Shown here: positions 22,072 to 33,765 of the stretch, piece by piece
Layout: the number at the start of each line of letters is the position of its first letter
How positions within the stretch are numbered: the first letter of the stretch is position 1
Source: Spirometra erinaceieuropaei
Taxonomy: Eukaryota > Platyhelminthes > Cestoda > Diphyllobothriidea > Diphyllobothriidae
DNA: 64,000 nt
Direction: 5' to 3'
Assembly: GCA_902702965.1 (NCBI GenBank)
Contig: CACRXP010000715.1
Location: 207,271-271,270, forward strand
Made by a program: the position numbers and the translations under genes
The notes under the pieces: model-generated
Databases searched by the model: none
The model's input: only the letters and a program-made list of their open reading frames with translations
Told to the model about the DNA's origin: nothing

Positions 22072-23170
22072 TGTCGTCTGGCTGCCGGGTAATAATGGCT
22101 CTCCAAAAAATCAATCGCACTTTTATCGTCTTTCTGGAGCCCTAAAGCTTGAGTCCGGAGGCGGCAGTAATTTTTAGACACGGGCGCATTATTCGTTGCC
22201 TTGATGTAATTAATTCGCCGCGCTGTGTGAGCCAGCCATTCGGCAACCGTGCAAACGCGTCACCTAGGCCACACCTTTTGCCAAAACCATTCACTGTGTG
22301 GCGGCATTCACGTGTAAGTTATCAACTTGGACTGGCAAGCACAGTCTGATATTATTTTTGTATTCGGTTGCAACGACGACGTTGCCTTCAAGGTGATCAG
22401 GGCGTAACGTTAGTGAAAACGGATTACGCGTGAGTTAGCCTAGGGTTCCGAATGTGTGTGCAACATGGATCACACTTTCTCTTCACATTTTCACTTCCAG
22501 CAAGTCTGACCGTAAGATCGACCGAGGATACTCATATCCGTTTCCTGAAAATTGGAGACCGGCATGCCAAGAGGCCTTGATGATGCGTGGGAAGGAGGGC
22601 ATTGTTTGAAGCCCCTATCATTACAACCAATCAAAGGGTGATTGTTTACTGTAGATGATCAATCTCTCGAAAAGTTAGCCGAAATTCTTAAACACACTTA
22701 CAATTAGGAAGGATTACGTAGGTGGAATTGTAATATTGGTCACTGGGCGGCTTAATTCCACAATATTTCAGTCACGCAACGATGTTGACTTTTGAATGTA
22801 TTCCTTTTCAGACGTTCCGTCAAAAGGATCGCTTGTGAAATATACATTATTTCTTTTTATTTTTGGTGTCCATATGAATTCAAACGTGTCGTGTTGGAAA
22901 GACAATTGCCCCAAATTGAGCTTACTTGCCCTAATTTTGTGGCTAATTAGGTCTTCTTCAGACCTTTCACTTGAAAGTATATTATCAATCAGTTTAAGGA
23001 ATTTCTAATTACAAGAACTTGAAAGACCTCGAAATTTTTATTCATAAAGCCTGGTAGACGCACGTTTTAGATGTTGCTTATGAATTGTACAACACGGTTT
23101 CCATCCATTACAAAAGTTTATGGACTCCATATGGTATTTCCTTCTTTGTCATGAAGGGATGCTTGATGTA
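22072..23170. other. 5' flank of the GalT gene
   Basis: No other gene recognised. At about 22650-22800 there is a decayed left arm resembling the MITE subfamily seen at 58.98-59.95 kb (TTAGCCGAAATTC, AATTAGGAAGGATTACGTAG, TTTGAATGTATTCCTTTT). No clear core promoter was identified for the gene. Confidence 0.4.
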
Positions 23171-24139
23171 CAGTAGGTGGGCTAACTCATGAAATGTCAA
23201 CATAAATTTCGAAATGCGTTCTCGTTTCGAAAAGACTAGTTAAGTAGGGTTGTAAAACTAATCTGTCTGCAGTATAATTCGATAATAATTCAGCTACCTA
23301 AGGATGCCGGCTTCCGAATGAACTTCCTACCGGCTGTATGCAAAAACTATGCTTTGTAAAAAAATGACTACTTGAGTAGAATGCATTTTTTTCATTGATT
23401 TTCGATGCCCCTAAAAGCCCAATTATATTTCATTGAAAACATGCATAAGAATATTTCCTCTTTAGCTCATTTGGCAGATAACTACGTCTTCTTCCAATAA
23501 TGTACTCGACGGAAGCGTATTATCCGGTTTTCATAAAGTTTTCCAATGCTCGAATAATTTTGAACCCGCTCTGCCGTCACACTTGCATTCAGGGCTTCCA
23601 AACTGCAAGCCATGTATTTTCCGCATACGGAAAACAATACATTTATCTACGTCATTGAAAGTAGGCTATATGGGGTTCATAAAATTTAGCACTTGATTTG
23701 ATCCATAATGTTAACTTTACAAGCCACATTGGTAAAAGCAGGGACATGACGATTCATGAATGGCCATTTAACGGTATTAAATATCCCACAATTGGCCCCC
23801 CTTCGATTATAAACTTGAAAGAAGACGTAATGTTCTACCGAATGAGCGGAAGAATGAATAGTTTATCAATGTTTTCCGTGAAATATAATTGGACTTTTAG
23901 GGGCATCGAAGATCGAAGAAAACAATGCATCCTACTTAAGTAGTCATTTCTTAGAGAGTGTTGTGTTTGCATGAAGCCAGAAGGAAGTTCGTTCGAAACC
24001 CGGCATACTGATGTAACTGAAATATTATAGAACTATGTTGAAGGCTGACTAATTTTACAAACCAACTTAATTAGTCGTTTCGAAACGAAAACGCATTTCA
24101 GAATTTCGGTTGACATTTCATGAGGTAGCCCACCTACTG
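23171..24139. mobile_element. Foldback MITE M2
   Basis: CAGTAGGTGGGCTAACTCAT at the left and its near-exact reverse complement ending CCACCTACTG at the right, TA at both flanks (23169-23170, 24140-24141). 969 bp. Same family as M1, M3 and M7; arms of about 430 bases pair with each other. Confidence 0.85.
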
Positions 24140-24779
24140 TAACTTGTGCGGAAAGTATAAACGAAAATAAAGTGGCAGAACTGGCCTTAAAGCATTAGAA
24201 AACTCGAAAAAGACTAGGTGTGTGTGTTGCAACCGTGCAATTTGAAAAAAAACGCTTTGCTACCGAATAAGCGCCAAAAAGATACATCTGCGAGCGCTGT
24301 TTTATAAAATATATTTAAACTGACAAGGGCACCAGCGGTTACCTGAACTACGTTATATCTCTAACAGAAGCACAGCCACAAACCTGAAAGGCGCACTGGC
24401 ATTGAAGACTCTTAAGAAGCTGTTGGGTTCTGACATCTTCGTTTTCCGTAATTCCATTCTTGTATTTTGACGTCAAAGAGTGTGTCTCTGTCTTTGCCGG
24501 ATGGTAACCTTTCTCAAAGCACACAGCAGATGTGTTATCTAATGAAATGTTAACCAATATTCTAAAAGTCGTCTTTGTCTCGAAGCTATTACTTAAGCAG
24601 GGGTGCAAGACCAAACGTCATGTAGCATCATCCCAAGATGTTCCAGTTACGTTAGGATATAGGCTCTTGAACGAGCTTCCGTTCGGCCGTCAGTCTGTAA
24701 ATATGTGACTAATATGTGGGATCCTAGTAGATTTGAACTATACAGTATGATCTACAAGCAACGTTGAACTTTGCAGTGA
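24140..24779. other. No recognisable gene
   Basis: AT-rich sequence with one 88-residue minus-strand frame (24614-24348) without known motifs. Confidence 0.5.
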
Positions 24780-25184
24780 ATTGACATTTCGCGGTCTTAT
24801 GAAATCTCATATTTAGAAAATTTTTAAAACTCTAAGTATCCTTTCTTCGAGTGAAAAGATTTGAAAAGGACGTGATTAGCAACCAACTGAGTAAACTAAC
24901 TAATATGTGCTTGCAATTTTTCTGCGAAATATGCTCAAATTTTTAAGAAAGTCGAAAATCAACGGGGTGGGGGCTCTTTTAAGTAAACAGTCACTTTTGC
25001 ATAGTGCAGTTTTTGCAGACGACCGGATGAGAGCTCGTTCAAAAGTCGGAATCCTGTCGTGACTGAAACACCTTTGAGATATGCTACATAATACTTAGAA
25101 ATAGAGTCCTGCCTTAGTAACCTATTCGAGTTAAAACATATTTGAGGATTTCGGTTAAGATTTCATGAGTTAACACATTCACTG
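24780..25184. mobile_element. Foldback MITE right half (degraded)
   Basis: Matches the right arm of the family in order: TTTTTAAAACT, GAATAT-like centre, AGTGCAGTTTTTGCA, TTCGTTCAAAAGTCGG, TTTCATGAGTTA, ending ATTCACTG at 25184 before TA. The left arm is missing or too decayed to see. Confidence 0.6.
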
Positions 25185-25394
25185 TAGGCCAGGGAGTTTG
25201 TACGCACTACTTTCATACATAACTCGTGACCGCCACCCTCGTGGTCTCAATGGGCGTCATCTCGATGGGCAAAACCGGATCTAATCGCATGATAGTAAGG
25301 TATCGAGCATGCCAGCGGACTGCAAAACCTGAACGTGCAGATTCGGTTCGTGCTACCGCTAATTCGACAAACCCTAATGGCGTCTCTTTGAATG

Positions 25395-26235
25395 TGGTCG
25401 TCACGTTGTGTGTGTGTGTGTTGTGTAGTGGCGGACTGGTGGGCTGGGGACGGGCTGAAGCAGCACCTTCCACGGCCCTCTCACGCATGTGAGAGACACG
25501 CCGTTCAACCCCCGTTGTGTGAAATCCTGGTGTTTGTGTGTATGGGGGGCCAGGTCGTGCTGTGGCGCGCGCAGGCATGGTCAGTCGACCATGTCAGCCA
25601 CCGCGCCCATTCCCCACTCCAGTCTACTGACCGGCTCGGACAGTGGCTGGGGTGTGGGAATGGGAAGGGAGAGTGAGGTCGACGACTCAGCGCATTTTCC
25701 TCACTATAAACAATCTGACGCGCTTGAAGCTATCACGGTGCGCTAAAAGCCGTGGCTTGGAAGGTTGCCGACTGACGGGGTACCTTGGACCTCCTCCCTA
25801 ACGGGAGGCGGTCTGAGAGTCAGGCTGCAATGGCTCCTTTTTAATGTGGCCTTTATGGCACTCCCATCACAGTGTGGGATCCGAGCCAGGCGTTGGCGGC
25901 ACGCCCAGGTGCGGCTTCGGCCGTGCCAGCCTCCAAATCTCTGTTGTGTTGGTTGAAATCCTGGTTATTGTTGTGTGGACCAGGGGGTGTGGTGGAACGC
26001 CAAGGTGAGGATCCGTCCGAGCCATCCACCTGCGGCCTCCCCCGTCTCCGGTCTTCTTGACTCTGTCTTGACACCGGACCCAGGCGGGGGAGGAGGAGAG
26101 AGTGTAGGTAGATGCTACGCAAGTCTACTGGCACTATAAACCCCTGCGTAAGTCACCGTCCCTGCTCCCACAATGCAGTCTGTGGGGCACACGGTGGTCA
26201 TCGTCGAAATCGACGGACGAACTGTCGGTTGGATT
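25395..26235 (-). repeat. Dispersed GT/CT-tract repeat R, full copy
   Basis: An 840-bp unit also present three times at 45.1-47.4 kb in the opposite orientation, and in part at 27.4, 39.8 and 52.6 kb. Shared landmarks: a GT tract beside GTAGTGGCGG, TGTGTGAAATCCTGG, GGTCGACTGACC-like segment, CAATCTGA, GGTTGCCGACTGACGGG, a CAGGCTGCAATGGCTCC segment, TCTTGACTCTGTCTTGACACC, and TCGTCGAAATCGACGG. No open frame is conserved across copies. Class unknown. Confidence 0.7.
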
Positions 26236-26464
26236 AACACGCTCGGCACAGTTGTGGAACCCACGCGTGTGCGTACCAATAGTCTAGGCTACAAAACTCT
26301 GCAATTTGATGAAATGGATTTCGCCGCAATTACACATCGGGGAACTCTGACCGGGACTGTCAGTTTCCTGTAACTGTGTTATCCAGGCCGATAAGCCATC
26401 TCAGAGTAGTGGAGTCTCCATCGGGCGGGAGACACTACCTCTCAGGTGGCGGCTCTTTCGATGG

Positions 26465-26975
26465 GACCCGGCCATGTTTGCAAGTTTTAAGAGGCCGAAA
26501 TCCTCGCAAGGGGTGACAACTGCGTGAGCCGCGAGCTGCTCGAGTCATGGTTCCCAGGCCCGCAATTCTTCATCAAGTTCAATGACCTCCCGTTAGTATA
26601 TTACGTGCTGAGATTTTCCCTGAGCATGGAATCATTCACGTGGGGAGGGCGCGGGCGAGCAATTATCTCAGTGACAGTGAGGCAATTTGCCGAACAATCC
26701 TCACACCAGCACCCAGCACGGATGACGAAATCACGGCCATTAACGACTCGGACTCGGACTGATAAGCCACCACCGCATCAATTACGACCCTAGCGGTGAT
26801 TGCGAGAGCTGTTAATTACAGTGTCGCATATGGTCCCGCGGCAGACACGTGCTATAAATGCTGTATTCCCTGTGCCACCACCTTTATCTGCGAATGTCTC
26901 TGATGATGAAGTGGAGTGAGAATCTGAAACGTCAGGCCAGTAAATGTCTTCATCCAGTGACCGCATCTTCAGCTT
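26465..26975 (+). mobile_element. Penelope-like element PLE-5, 3' end only
   Basis: Starts at CCATGTTTGCAAGTTTTAAG, within the GIY-YIG tail, and runs through the 3' UTR (ACGTGCTATAAATGC, as in PLE-1) to the hammerhead-like module. The coding part (26524-26793) keeps SRELLESWFPGP and later frameshifted remains. The codon after HVCKF is TAA, as in the copy at 8.64 kb. No inverted 5' repeat is present in this copy. Confidence 0.75.
26896..26938 (+). ncRNA. Hammerhead-like module, PLE-5
   Basis: GTCT, CTGATGA (26900-26906), GAAACGTC (26926-26933) and AGGC are intact, but stem II is disrupted (GAAGT opposite AATCT). Core boxes survive better than the stem. Confidence 0.45.
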
Positions 26976-27384
26976 CTGGGTCTCCATCTTCTTCAGTTGT
27001 CCACAATTTTAGCCTCCAGAGGCAAAAGGTTGCAAGTTGCTTTGCCTGCACTCTAGTGGGGTGAGTTTGCTTATCAGTGGTAGGAAAACTTTGAGTCAGG
27101 TTATTAGAGAATTTTGTGAAGACGAAAATTTTCTAATAGTGACTAACTTTCTACTGGCAAGTCGGATGTAATCCATGCTGAAGCTCTGGTGAATCAGGTG
27201 GACAGACGTCACCTCCTCGCCACGACCAAGGCATATGTGACGAATTCGCTGTCGATAACGCAACACTGACTATTACAGGAAGCACCCCGCGGTACCTGCG
27301 AGCTTTAAGCCGGACCCGGCACTGCCCCTCCTTGTTTTCATCATCTTTATCATCGACACCTTATTCCTCACCATGGTCATCCTC
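26976..27384. other. No recognisable gene
   Basis: No motif or repeat family recognised. Confidence 0.45.
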
Positions 27385-27690
27385 GCCACCACCGACAGCC
27401 CGACCGTCGTTGCTTACGATATCCACTGTGTGCTCCACCTCACGGTGGACAGTGACTTGTGCGTGAATTAGTTTATAGTGATACTGGACTTGCACAGCAT
27501 CTACCGCACCCTCTCCTCCCCCACCTAGTCTCGGTGTCAAGTACAGCGTCAAGAAGACCGAGGGTAGGAGGAGCGTGCAATTGGATGTCGCCACCGAGTC
27601 CCCAACTTGACCCTCCACTCCCCACCCCCCCGTTGGCCACACAGCAAATGACCAGAATTCTAACCAACAACAGCAAGACCACAAAATTTG
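27385..27690 (+). repeat. Repeat R, partial copy
   Basis: Matches the 45.1-45.4 kb segment in order: CCGACCGTCGT, CACTGTGTGCTCCAC, GTGAATTAGTTTATAGTG, CTTGCACAGCATCTACC, CTCTCCTCC, GTCAAGAAGACCG, and AATGACCAG-like end. About a third of a full unit. Confidence 0.6.
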
Positions 27691-28453
27691 TTAAGGGGAA
27701 CATAGTTAGCTCTCGTTTGCTTAACTTATTCCCAACACATACCTCTGCCAATCACAAGGGCGGATTCAAATGTGTCATCAATTTTACGAATTGACAATCT
27801 TTAAATACGGCAGAGAGCTATCTTCAGGACACCCCAGGTCTTGGCGGCTGCCATCCCAGCCGGAAGGTTGTCTCCTTCGACAGGTGTATCCTTCTCCCAT
27901 AGGTGCCGCCTCGTTGAACACGTTTTATAGAATGTAGTCTATTTTTGCGCCTAGACCTCCACCCTAGTTTCTGTATGTATAGAAGTGTCTCAGTACACTA
28001 GCAGAAAATTACGAACGGGGTATTCACTAGAAGCATTTCGGTTATTGCGGTCGGAAATGCAACTAAATGGCCTTATGGTTTTCTACATTCGATTGGTTTG
28101 TGCTCGACAGATTCAGCTGGCGTGAACTTGGCCTCCAAACCGTAATTCTGTTTTCGCTTTCCGAAATTCCGTTGGCAAAGACTTTAACTTCCCTTAAATC
28201 ACACGTAACTTCACTACGAGTTACGTAATCATTTAAACAACTTGTACAAATGCTCGAAGGTTAGCTATTCTTGCCTCTCCCCAATTTCTGCACTTTTAGT
28301 TGTTTGCACGTGCCCCATCCGTAAAAGCCCACCAGAACTAATCCCGCATCAGAGATGGCCTAGCGCCTAAGTGGCGTAAGTACTCGAAGAGCTATAATCT
28401 TCAGGGAAAAACCGGAGTTGTTGGAAAAGACAGAAGTCGCCAGAATGAAGGAT
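27691..28453. other. No recognisable gene
   Basis: Nothing supported. Confidence 0.45.
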
Positions 28454-28882
28454 TTATGGATACGGAACCCTGAGTTGCACTCTCAAGCAACGGTGGCTAT
28501 TGACAGGAGCCATGGCATTAGCTGAGGGTGTTAGGTAGTGCCTGAGAGAGAAAGGGAGTCGGACAAATGGCGGCACTTTCTTTTGTAGGTTTGAAGGGAA
28601 TAAGTCCAAGTGTTGTCCAACTGATGTGTGATGCATTGGACAAGTTGCGGTGTGTTCAAGTGCCGCATGGGCATTTGCGACCGTGTGGGCGCAAGGGATG
28701 TTCCAGCCGAAGTTTTCCCAGCAGCTGCAGGTCAATGCGTTTGGAACCATTTGCTGAAAGTGTACAGGACCTTGAGGCAGTAGGGCCTTGGACAAGCCCC
28801 CAAACATCCCAATGATAGTGGTCGGCAGCACTGCCTTCGACTCAGGGCGGCCGCATTTCCAGTCGTCGCCCACACCGGTCAC
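28454..28882 (-). pseudogene. Possible SWIM zinc-finger fragment of a MULE transposase
   Basis: A 142-residue frame containing LTCSCWENFGWNIPCAHTVA. C-x-C-x9-C-x-H fits the SWIM finger (CxCxnCxH), which in Mutator-like transposases lies near the C-terminus and often reads 'C.C..f...giPC.H'. No catalytic DDE region was seen nearby. It could also be a SWIM-domain host gene fragment or chance; upstream frames at 28842-29153 show nothing supportive. Confidence 0.35.
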
Positions 28883-29149
28883 ATATATCTCGTATCTCTA
28901 CACTGCCCCGGGACACTAAACGTCCATTCCGAGAGCATGCACGCTTCAGCGCTGAACCAAAAAATGTCATGGAAACGAACACTTTCAAATAACAGTCATT
29001 CAACAAGGAAAGCCTTCTAAACAGACATACAACATTAGAATACAAATATAAGTACTTCGCTTGTGAACGGGATTTTCTACTAATTAGAGCCGAACAGGGT
29101 GCGGAAAGAATAAATTCCTTTGGAACTTCCTCTGACAATGCCTCTATAT

Positions 29150-29830
29150 GCAAGTACGCCGTCCAAAATAAAACTTATCTTCGCCATAACAAGCCAAGTC
29201 AGGCATCGTCCACCGGAAAATGCTGAGTAAAGTATATAGCCAGGGCAATTTCCTAGAAGACATCAACGCCAAAGAGAAGCGAAATTCTAGGTGCGTATGG
29301 TGCGTGAGGGGGTCAGGGCATTTTACGCACGAAGAGCGACTATTTTCCGATTGTAGTTGTGCGCAAATGTTGAGGCGTCCTACTCTTATTATGTGGCAAG
29401 CCAAGCGACACTCGTCGAATCCGCTCTTCCGAGGGGACCGCCAGTCCCGCCTTAAAAAGTTAACTTAAGGGCAGAGTCATCGTTCAAGAGAATAAGGACT
29501 GGGAGTCTCTCCTGGAGGGTGAGATGTGCTCTACAGAAGCAGGAGGTCTATGGGAAGTGTGGAATAATTCTGAGCCCTGGCTGTAGCAAGTGTCCTTACA
29601 GTCGCCTAGTACGGCGTCACCGCTGACTCGGACGTCATCTGTCACTTTCGAAGCACTTTCAGGTTCTTCTGCGGAGAAGATCCTTGTCATGTGGAAGGCA
29701 TATTCACTCTCGACTTCTTAGGCGTGGGCCTTTCGAATGCTACCATGATCCGACAGGTTATAGACGACGAACTTAACCAACATAGAAACATTAAGGACCC
29801 TTGCAAATCACTTTCTTAGCACGCAGTCAG
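29150..29830 (-). pseudogene. GalT exon-2 pseudogene
   Basis: Parallels exon 2 of the intact gene in order on the minus strand: a decayed NFEDRDRFRKAY block near 29.73-29.79 kb, then RVSGDAVLGDCKDTCYSQG (29690-29484 frame), matching the GDLVVGDYEDTYYNLS block, LFHTS for LFHTF, and toward 29.2 kb the counterpart of ALAMYFTKQFPIDDAWLG (the plus strand reads CAGGCATCGTCCACCGGAAA against CAGGCATCGTCTATCGGAAA in the gene). Frameshifts and stops throughout, and the DDD motif is not preserved. No exon-1-like sequence lies upstream. Confidence 0.75.
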
Positions 29831-30198
29831 CATGGCTGGCGTGAAGGAATCTGGCTGTGTAATGGAATGTAGGGGCTCACCAAGCGAGGAATTGGCGGTT
29901 CGGCCAAATATTTGATAAGGCAACAGAAAAAGGTGTATTCAAATGAATGGATGACAAAGTTGTTCGTCGGCACAAATACAGGAACCAACAAATTGACAGA
30001 TCAAGGATCGGGAGTAGTGACACACACGTCGAATATTGTCTAATACATCATATTAAGACACCGTTTCCGAACTTTTCCTTCATGTTTCCCACAGGATATA
30101 GGAATAGGGGCGATGCTTTGCTCATGAAATAAAATAAAAGTAGACAGACGCTGTATCGTCAAGAAGGAAATACGATCGTTGGGACAAGAGCTTTGATC

Positions 30199-30240
30199 GC
30201 CTGACGTTTCGGATTCTCGCTCGAACCCATCATTAGAGAC
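30199..30240 (-). ncRNA. Hammerhead-like module, PLE-6 5' inverted end
   Basis: Minus strand: GTCT, CTAATGA (30236-30230; G5 to A), GGGTT...AATCC stem II, GAAACGTC (30210-30203), AGGC. The change in the invariant G5 predicts loss of activity. Confidence 0.5.
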
Positions 30241-30532
30241 AAAAGCAGATACGGGTGGCGGAGTAACTAACCACGCGGAGAACGCACAGGTATACACTGG
30301 TGCCCACGCCAGGGTCATTGGGTCGGATGGTCGAGCAATCATCACACCAACATCCAACACACGTGATTAAATTGCAGCGATCAACGGCCATCAACCAGTC
30401 ATCACGCCAAGTGCAACGATCCCTGATAAAGGCGGGGGAGAACCGTGAATATTCATTGGCATGCTGTGGCACGGCGACTGAATCCTATAAATCCTACAGT
30501 TCCTAGTGCATGAACCAGCCGCATCTGCTATT

Positions 30533-30574
30533 GTCTCTGATGATGGATTTGAGCAGGAATCCGAAACGTCAGGC
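30533..30574 (+). ncRNA. Hammerhead-like ribozyme module, PLE-6 3' end, intact
   Basis: GTCT, CTGATGA (30537-30543), GGATT...AATCC, GAAACGTC (30563-30570), AGGC. All boxes and both stems are intact. Confidence 0.6.
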
Positions 30575-30890
30575 GAAAAAAGCTCTTGTCCCAGCGATCG
30601 TGTCCCCTTCTCCACGACTGTTTCCCCGAACTCTTCTCCTCGCTTCTAGGCGCTATTTCGTCTGCACTCTCTTTTCCCCCACTCACCTGGCCCGATGTGA
30701 AGACGGAAGCAAGAAAACCGGAGGTAGGATCGGACAGGGTGCGGTGTGGGTCTGCGCATAGGTATGCCACCACATCCCTATGTACGCAATTTATTATGGG
30801 TGCTGTCTAGTAACGCGTGTCACGTTCTGATCCAGCCCCCTTGTTGGCCCAGCACACCAAGCCTTGGTCTATTGTACGGATGCCAATATA

Positions 30891-31857
30891 CAGTAGGTGG
30901 GATAACTCATGGAATGTCAACCGAAATTCCGAAATGCGTTTTCGTTTCGAAAAGATTAATTAAGTAGAGTTGTGAAACTAGTCAGCCTGCAACATAATTC
31001 TATAATATTCCAGTTACCTCACGATGTTGGCTTCCGAATGAATTTCCCTCCAGCTGCATGCAAAAACTACACTGTGTAAAAAATGACTACGTAAGTAGCA
31101 TTACCTTTTCTCATTGGCTTGCAATTATAGTTCATGGAAAACATGCATTTAAACCTTCACTCTTTTGTTCATTCGGTAGAAAATTACATCTTCTTCCCAT
31201 CTTATACTCGAAGGAAAGGTATAATTCGGTTTTAAAAAAAATTTCCGAATAATTTTGAACCCGCTGTGCCGTTACACTTGGATTCAGGGTTTCCAAACTA
31301 CAAGCCGTATATTTTCCGCGTACGGAAAACCACACATTTCTCTACGGTAATAAAGGGGACCGTATAGGTTTCATAAATTCTAGCGGTGAATTTGACCCAT
31401 ATTGTTAAATTTGAAAGCCACATTGACAAATGCAGAGGCATGACGTTTTATGAACGGCCATTTCACGGCATTTAAAAGTCCCACAATTAGAAACGTTTTT
31501 AAAACCAAATTATGTCCGGCATTCGAATGTAAAATTAAAAAAGTCGTAGTTATCTGCTGAACGAATGAAAGAGTGAATATTTTTATGCTTGTTTCCATGA
31601 AATATAATTGGGCTTTTACGGTAATCGAAAATCAATGAGTAAAATGCATGTTACTTAAGTAGTCATTTTTGCAGAGTGCAGTTTTTACATGCAGTCAGAG
31701 GGAAGTTCGTTCGAAAGTCGGCATCCTGAGGTAACTGAAATGTTATAGAATTTTGTTGCGGGCTGACTAGTTTTATAACTCTACTAAATTAATCTTTTCG
31801 AAACGAAAACGCAAATCGGAATTTCGGTTGACATTTGATGAATTAACACACCTACTC
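30891..31857. mobile_element. Foldback MITE M3
   Basis: CAGTAGGTGGGATAACTCAT at the left after TA; right end TTAACACACCTACTC before TA (31858-31859). 967 bp, same arms and centre as M1 and M2. Confidence 0.8.
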
Positions 31858-31859
31858 TA

Positions 31860-32335
31860 GTGTGTAGATGTGTGTCGTATAGTAGGCACTAAAAACCGAC
31901 GTAGCTGTACAGGCCTGGCAGTTTCATTTTCGGAAGACCATTCTTTCTAATTTCCGATTTGGAGGCACCAAACCAGAATTAATCAGGCGTTGTTCGTTTA
32001 TATTGCTTAGAAATTCCATTAAACTATATTCTAGATTCCCTTAGGTTTTTTTGAATTTTATTCCCACTTTTCCAGAAAAATCCACATCATAGTCGAGTCA
32101 ACTGGAGAGCATATTAGAGAGGTCTTATTTCACCAGATTCGCCCTAAGTTTAATGTATGTGCAGTATCAGAGGCTTAGCTGCACCCATAGCTTTGGAATT
32201 TTGACTGAATGAAACTGGAGAAAGTGGTTTTCTGCTAAATGAGCGAAAAATGGTCATCCAGAAGTCCAAATCCAGAGGAACCTGGTGCGATTGCCAGAGG
32301 TAGTTGCTGTTGGCTACGCAACTGCCGCATGTTAA
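31860..32335. other. No recognisable gene
   Basis: Nothing supported before the PLE remnant. Confidence 0.4.
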
Positions 32336-32339
32336 CTGA

Positions 32340-33600
32340 AAGGGATTTAAACGGTGTCGATGCCAACCAGAGCCTGTTCACAAACGTGTCGCTGCATGAA
32401 GCCACTTACATAAGTTGTGAGCACGCTACTGAAAAATGCTTGTGCTAGGTCAACTTCGGCGACTACTGCGATCATGAGGCAAGATTGAACAGCTCTTCTT
32501 CGATGGGCAGTTGGATAGACAGAGCAACGATATAAATATGGACAGTCCATTGGAGTCGGTCCTAGCAGGAATTTTCATGTCAAGCCCCAAGCGAAAATTA
32601 ACCCAAAGCTTACAGCGAGTCACTTCTTAGAGACGGCACATGAACGTCAATAGCACGAATGAACGGCGAATCGTTACTCAAGACTATGAAAAGGCATATG
32701 CAAATACTAACTTTACGATTAATCATGAGAAGAGCTTGAAAAAATAGACATCATATGTACCCATGCATCTGAAACTTGTCTGTCACCTGAAACACTACGA
32801 GAGGCATTGAAATTGTGCACAAAGAGGATTCAATTTCTTTTTAATAGAAAATTATATAGTCAAATTGACGTAGTGGCGATGGGAAGTCCTCTCGTCCCTA
32901 CCTTTACTGACATCTTTAGGGGTCATCTAGAAGAAAAAGTGTCCGCGAAATTGAATATGCTGCCACTCCACAAAGGATAAGTCGATGATGTTTTCGCTAT
33001 TGTTGAAGACATTAAGGAGGTTGAAGAATTGCTTCCTATTATGAATAAGCTACATCCAAGGATGAATTGTACAATGGAGAAGGAACAGATCAATCAACCA
33101 CCCTTTCTGGACTTTCTTATGTTTAGACAGGAAGATGGCTCCATAAGGCGTTCCGTTTTTTACAAGAATATTTGGAAGAGACATTACTTGCATTTTTTAA
33201 GTTTTGTACCCATACAATGGAAACGTAACTTGGTATACGCTCTTTTCCAAAGGGCTAGGAATATTTGCTCCAATGACACACTGAATGCAGAACTTGCACA
33301 CCTCAGGAAAGCTCTGTCGCGTTTTTAGATCTTTGCCCTTTAAAGACGACAATATTTTAAATACTATCAAACGACGGCTGCGTTCCGCAATTGAAACGAC
33401 ATACAATGCAGCCGACCTCGTATTATGCAGGCCTCTTCCGATAACACGGGCGAAGGATGCCTTGCCAATGCACGCCAATGCCAGTTTGTGTTTATGAATT
33501 CAAATGCACTTGCGGATGCAAGTACAGTGGGCGAACACAAAGGCATTTGACAGCCAGGTCTATTGCGCACTTGCCCAGATCGCTCCTACAGCAAGAGAAT
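32340..33600 (+). pseudogene. PLE-7 reverse transcriptase and GIY-YIG coding remnant
   Basis: SLFTNVSLHEA (RT palm block 'slFTNvPl.e'), then near 32.87 kb AMGSPLVPTFTDIF ('MGSPLSP..A.i.') and VDDVFAIVED, the catalytic YVDD box, preceded by a stop in place of Y. Frame 33029-33328 continues NKLHPRMNCTMEKEQINQPP and FLDFLMF, and SFVPIQWKRNLVYALFQRAR of the thumb. From 33480, YEFKCTCGCKYSGRTQRHL is the GIY-YIG entry with the second G of YIG changed (YSGRT). Several frameshifts. Confidence 0.75.
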
Positions 33601-33765
33601 AAAATCCCGCGTTAATTCATTACGAAACACCTGCTTGATAGTGGTCACTCCGTGGACCCAAAACTTCCTTCCGAGTACTTGTTCGGGCACGAACAACTCT
33701 GACATTGCGTTACCTAGAGGCGGCCTATATACGGCAGGTGAAATCAGATCGTTGTAAACAGTTGG
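32340..33765 (+). mobile_element. Penelope-like element PLE-7 (older, distinct lineage)
   Basis: Plus-strand RT to GIY-YIG remnant of a lineage different from PLE-1 to PLE-6. No hammerhead-like module and no terminal repeat were found, so the limits are those of protein similarity. Two similar segments, ATYISCEHATEKC (about 32.4 kb) and IDIICTHASETC (about 32.75 kb), suggest a duplication or two overlapping copies. Confidence 0.7.

Larger units (their letters stand above)
30161..30648 (+). mobile_element. Miniature Penelope-like element PLE-6
   Basis: Only about 490 bp. Flanks GACGCTGTATCGTC (30147-30160) and GGCGCTATTTCGTC (30649-30662) match at 11 of 14 positions, a probable target duplication. 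It holds the coding tail and UTR (a RMVEQSSHQHPTHVIKL frame shared with the PLE at 41.1 kb) between inverted hammerhead-like modules (minus 30199-30240, plus 30533-30574). It is effectively a non-autonomous derivative. Confidence 0.75.
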
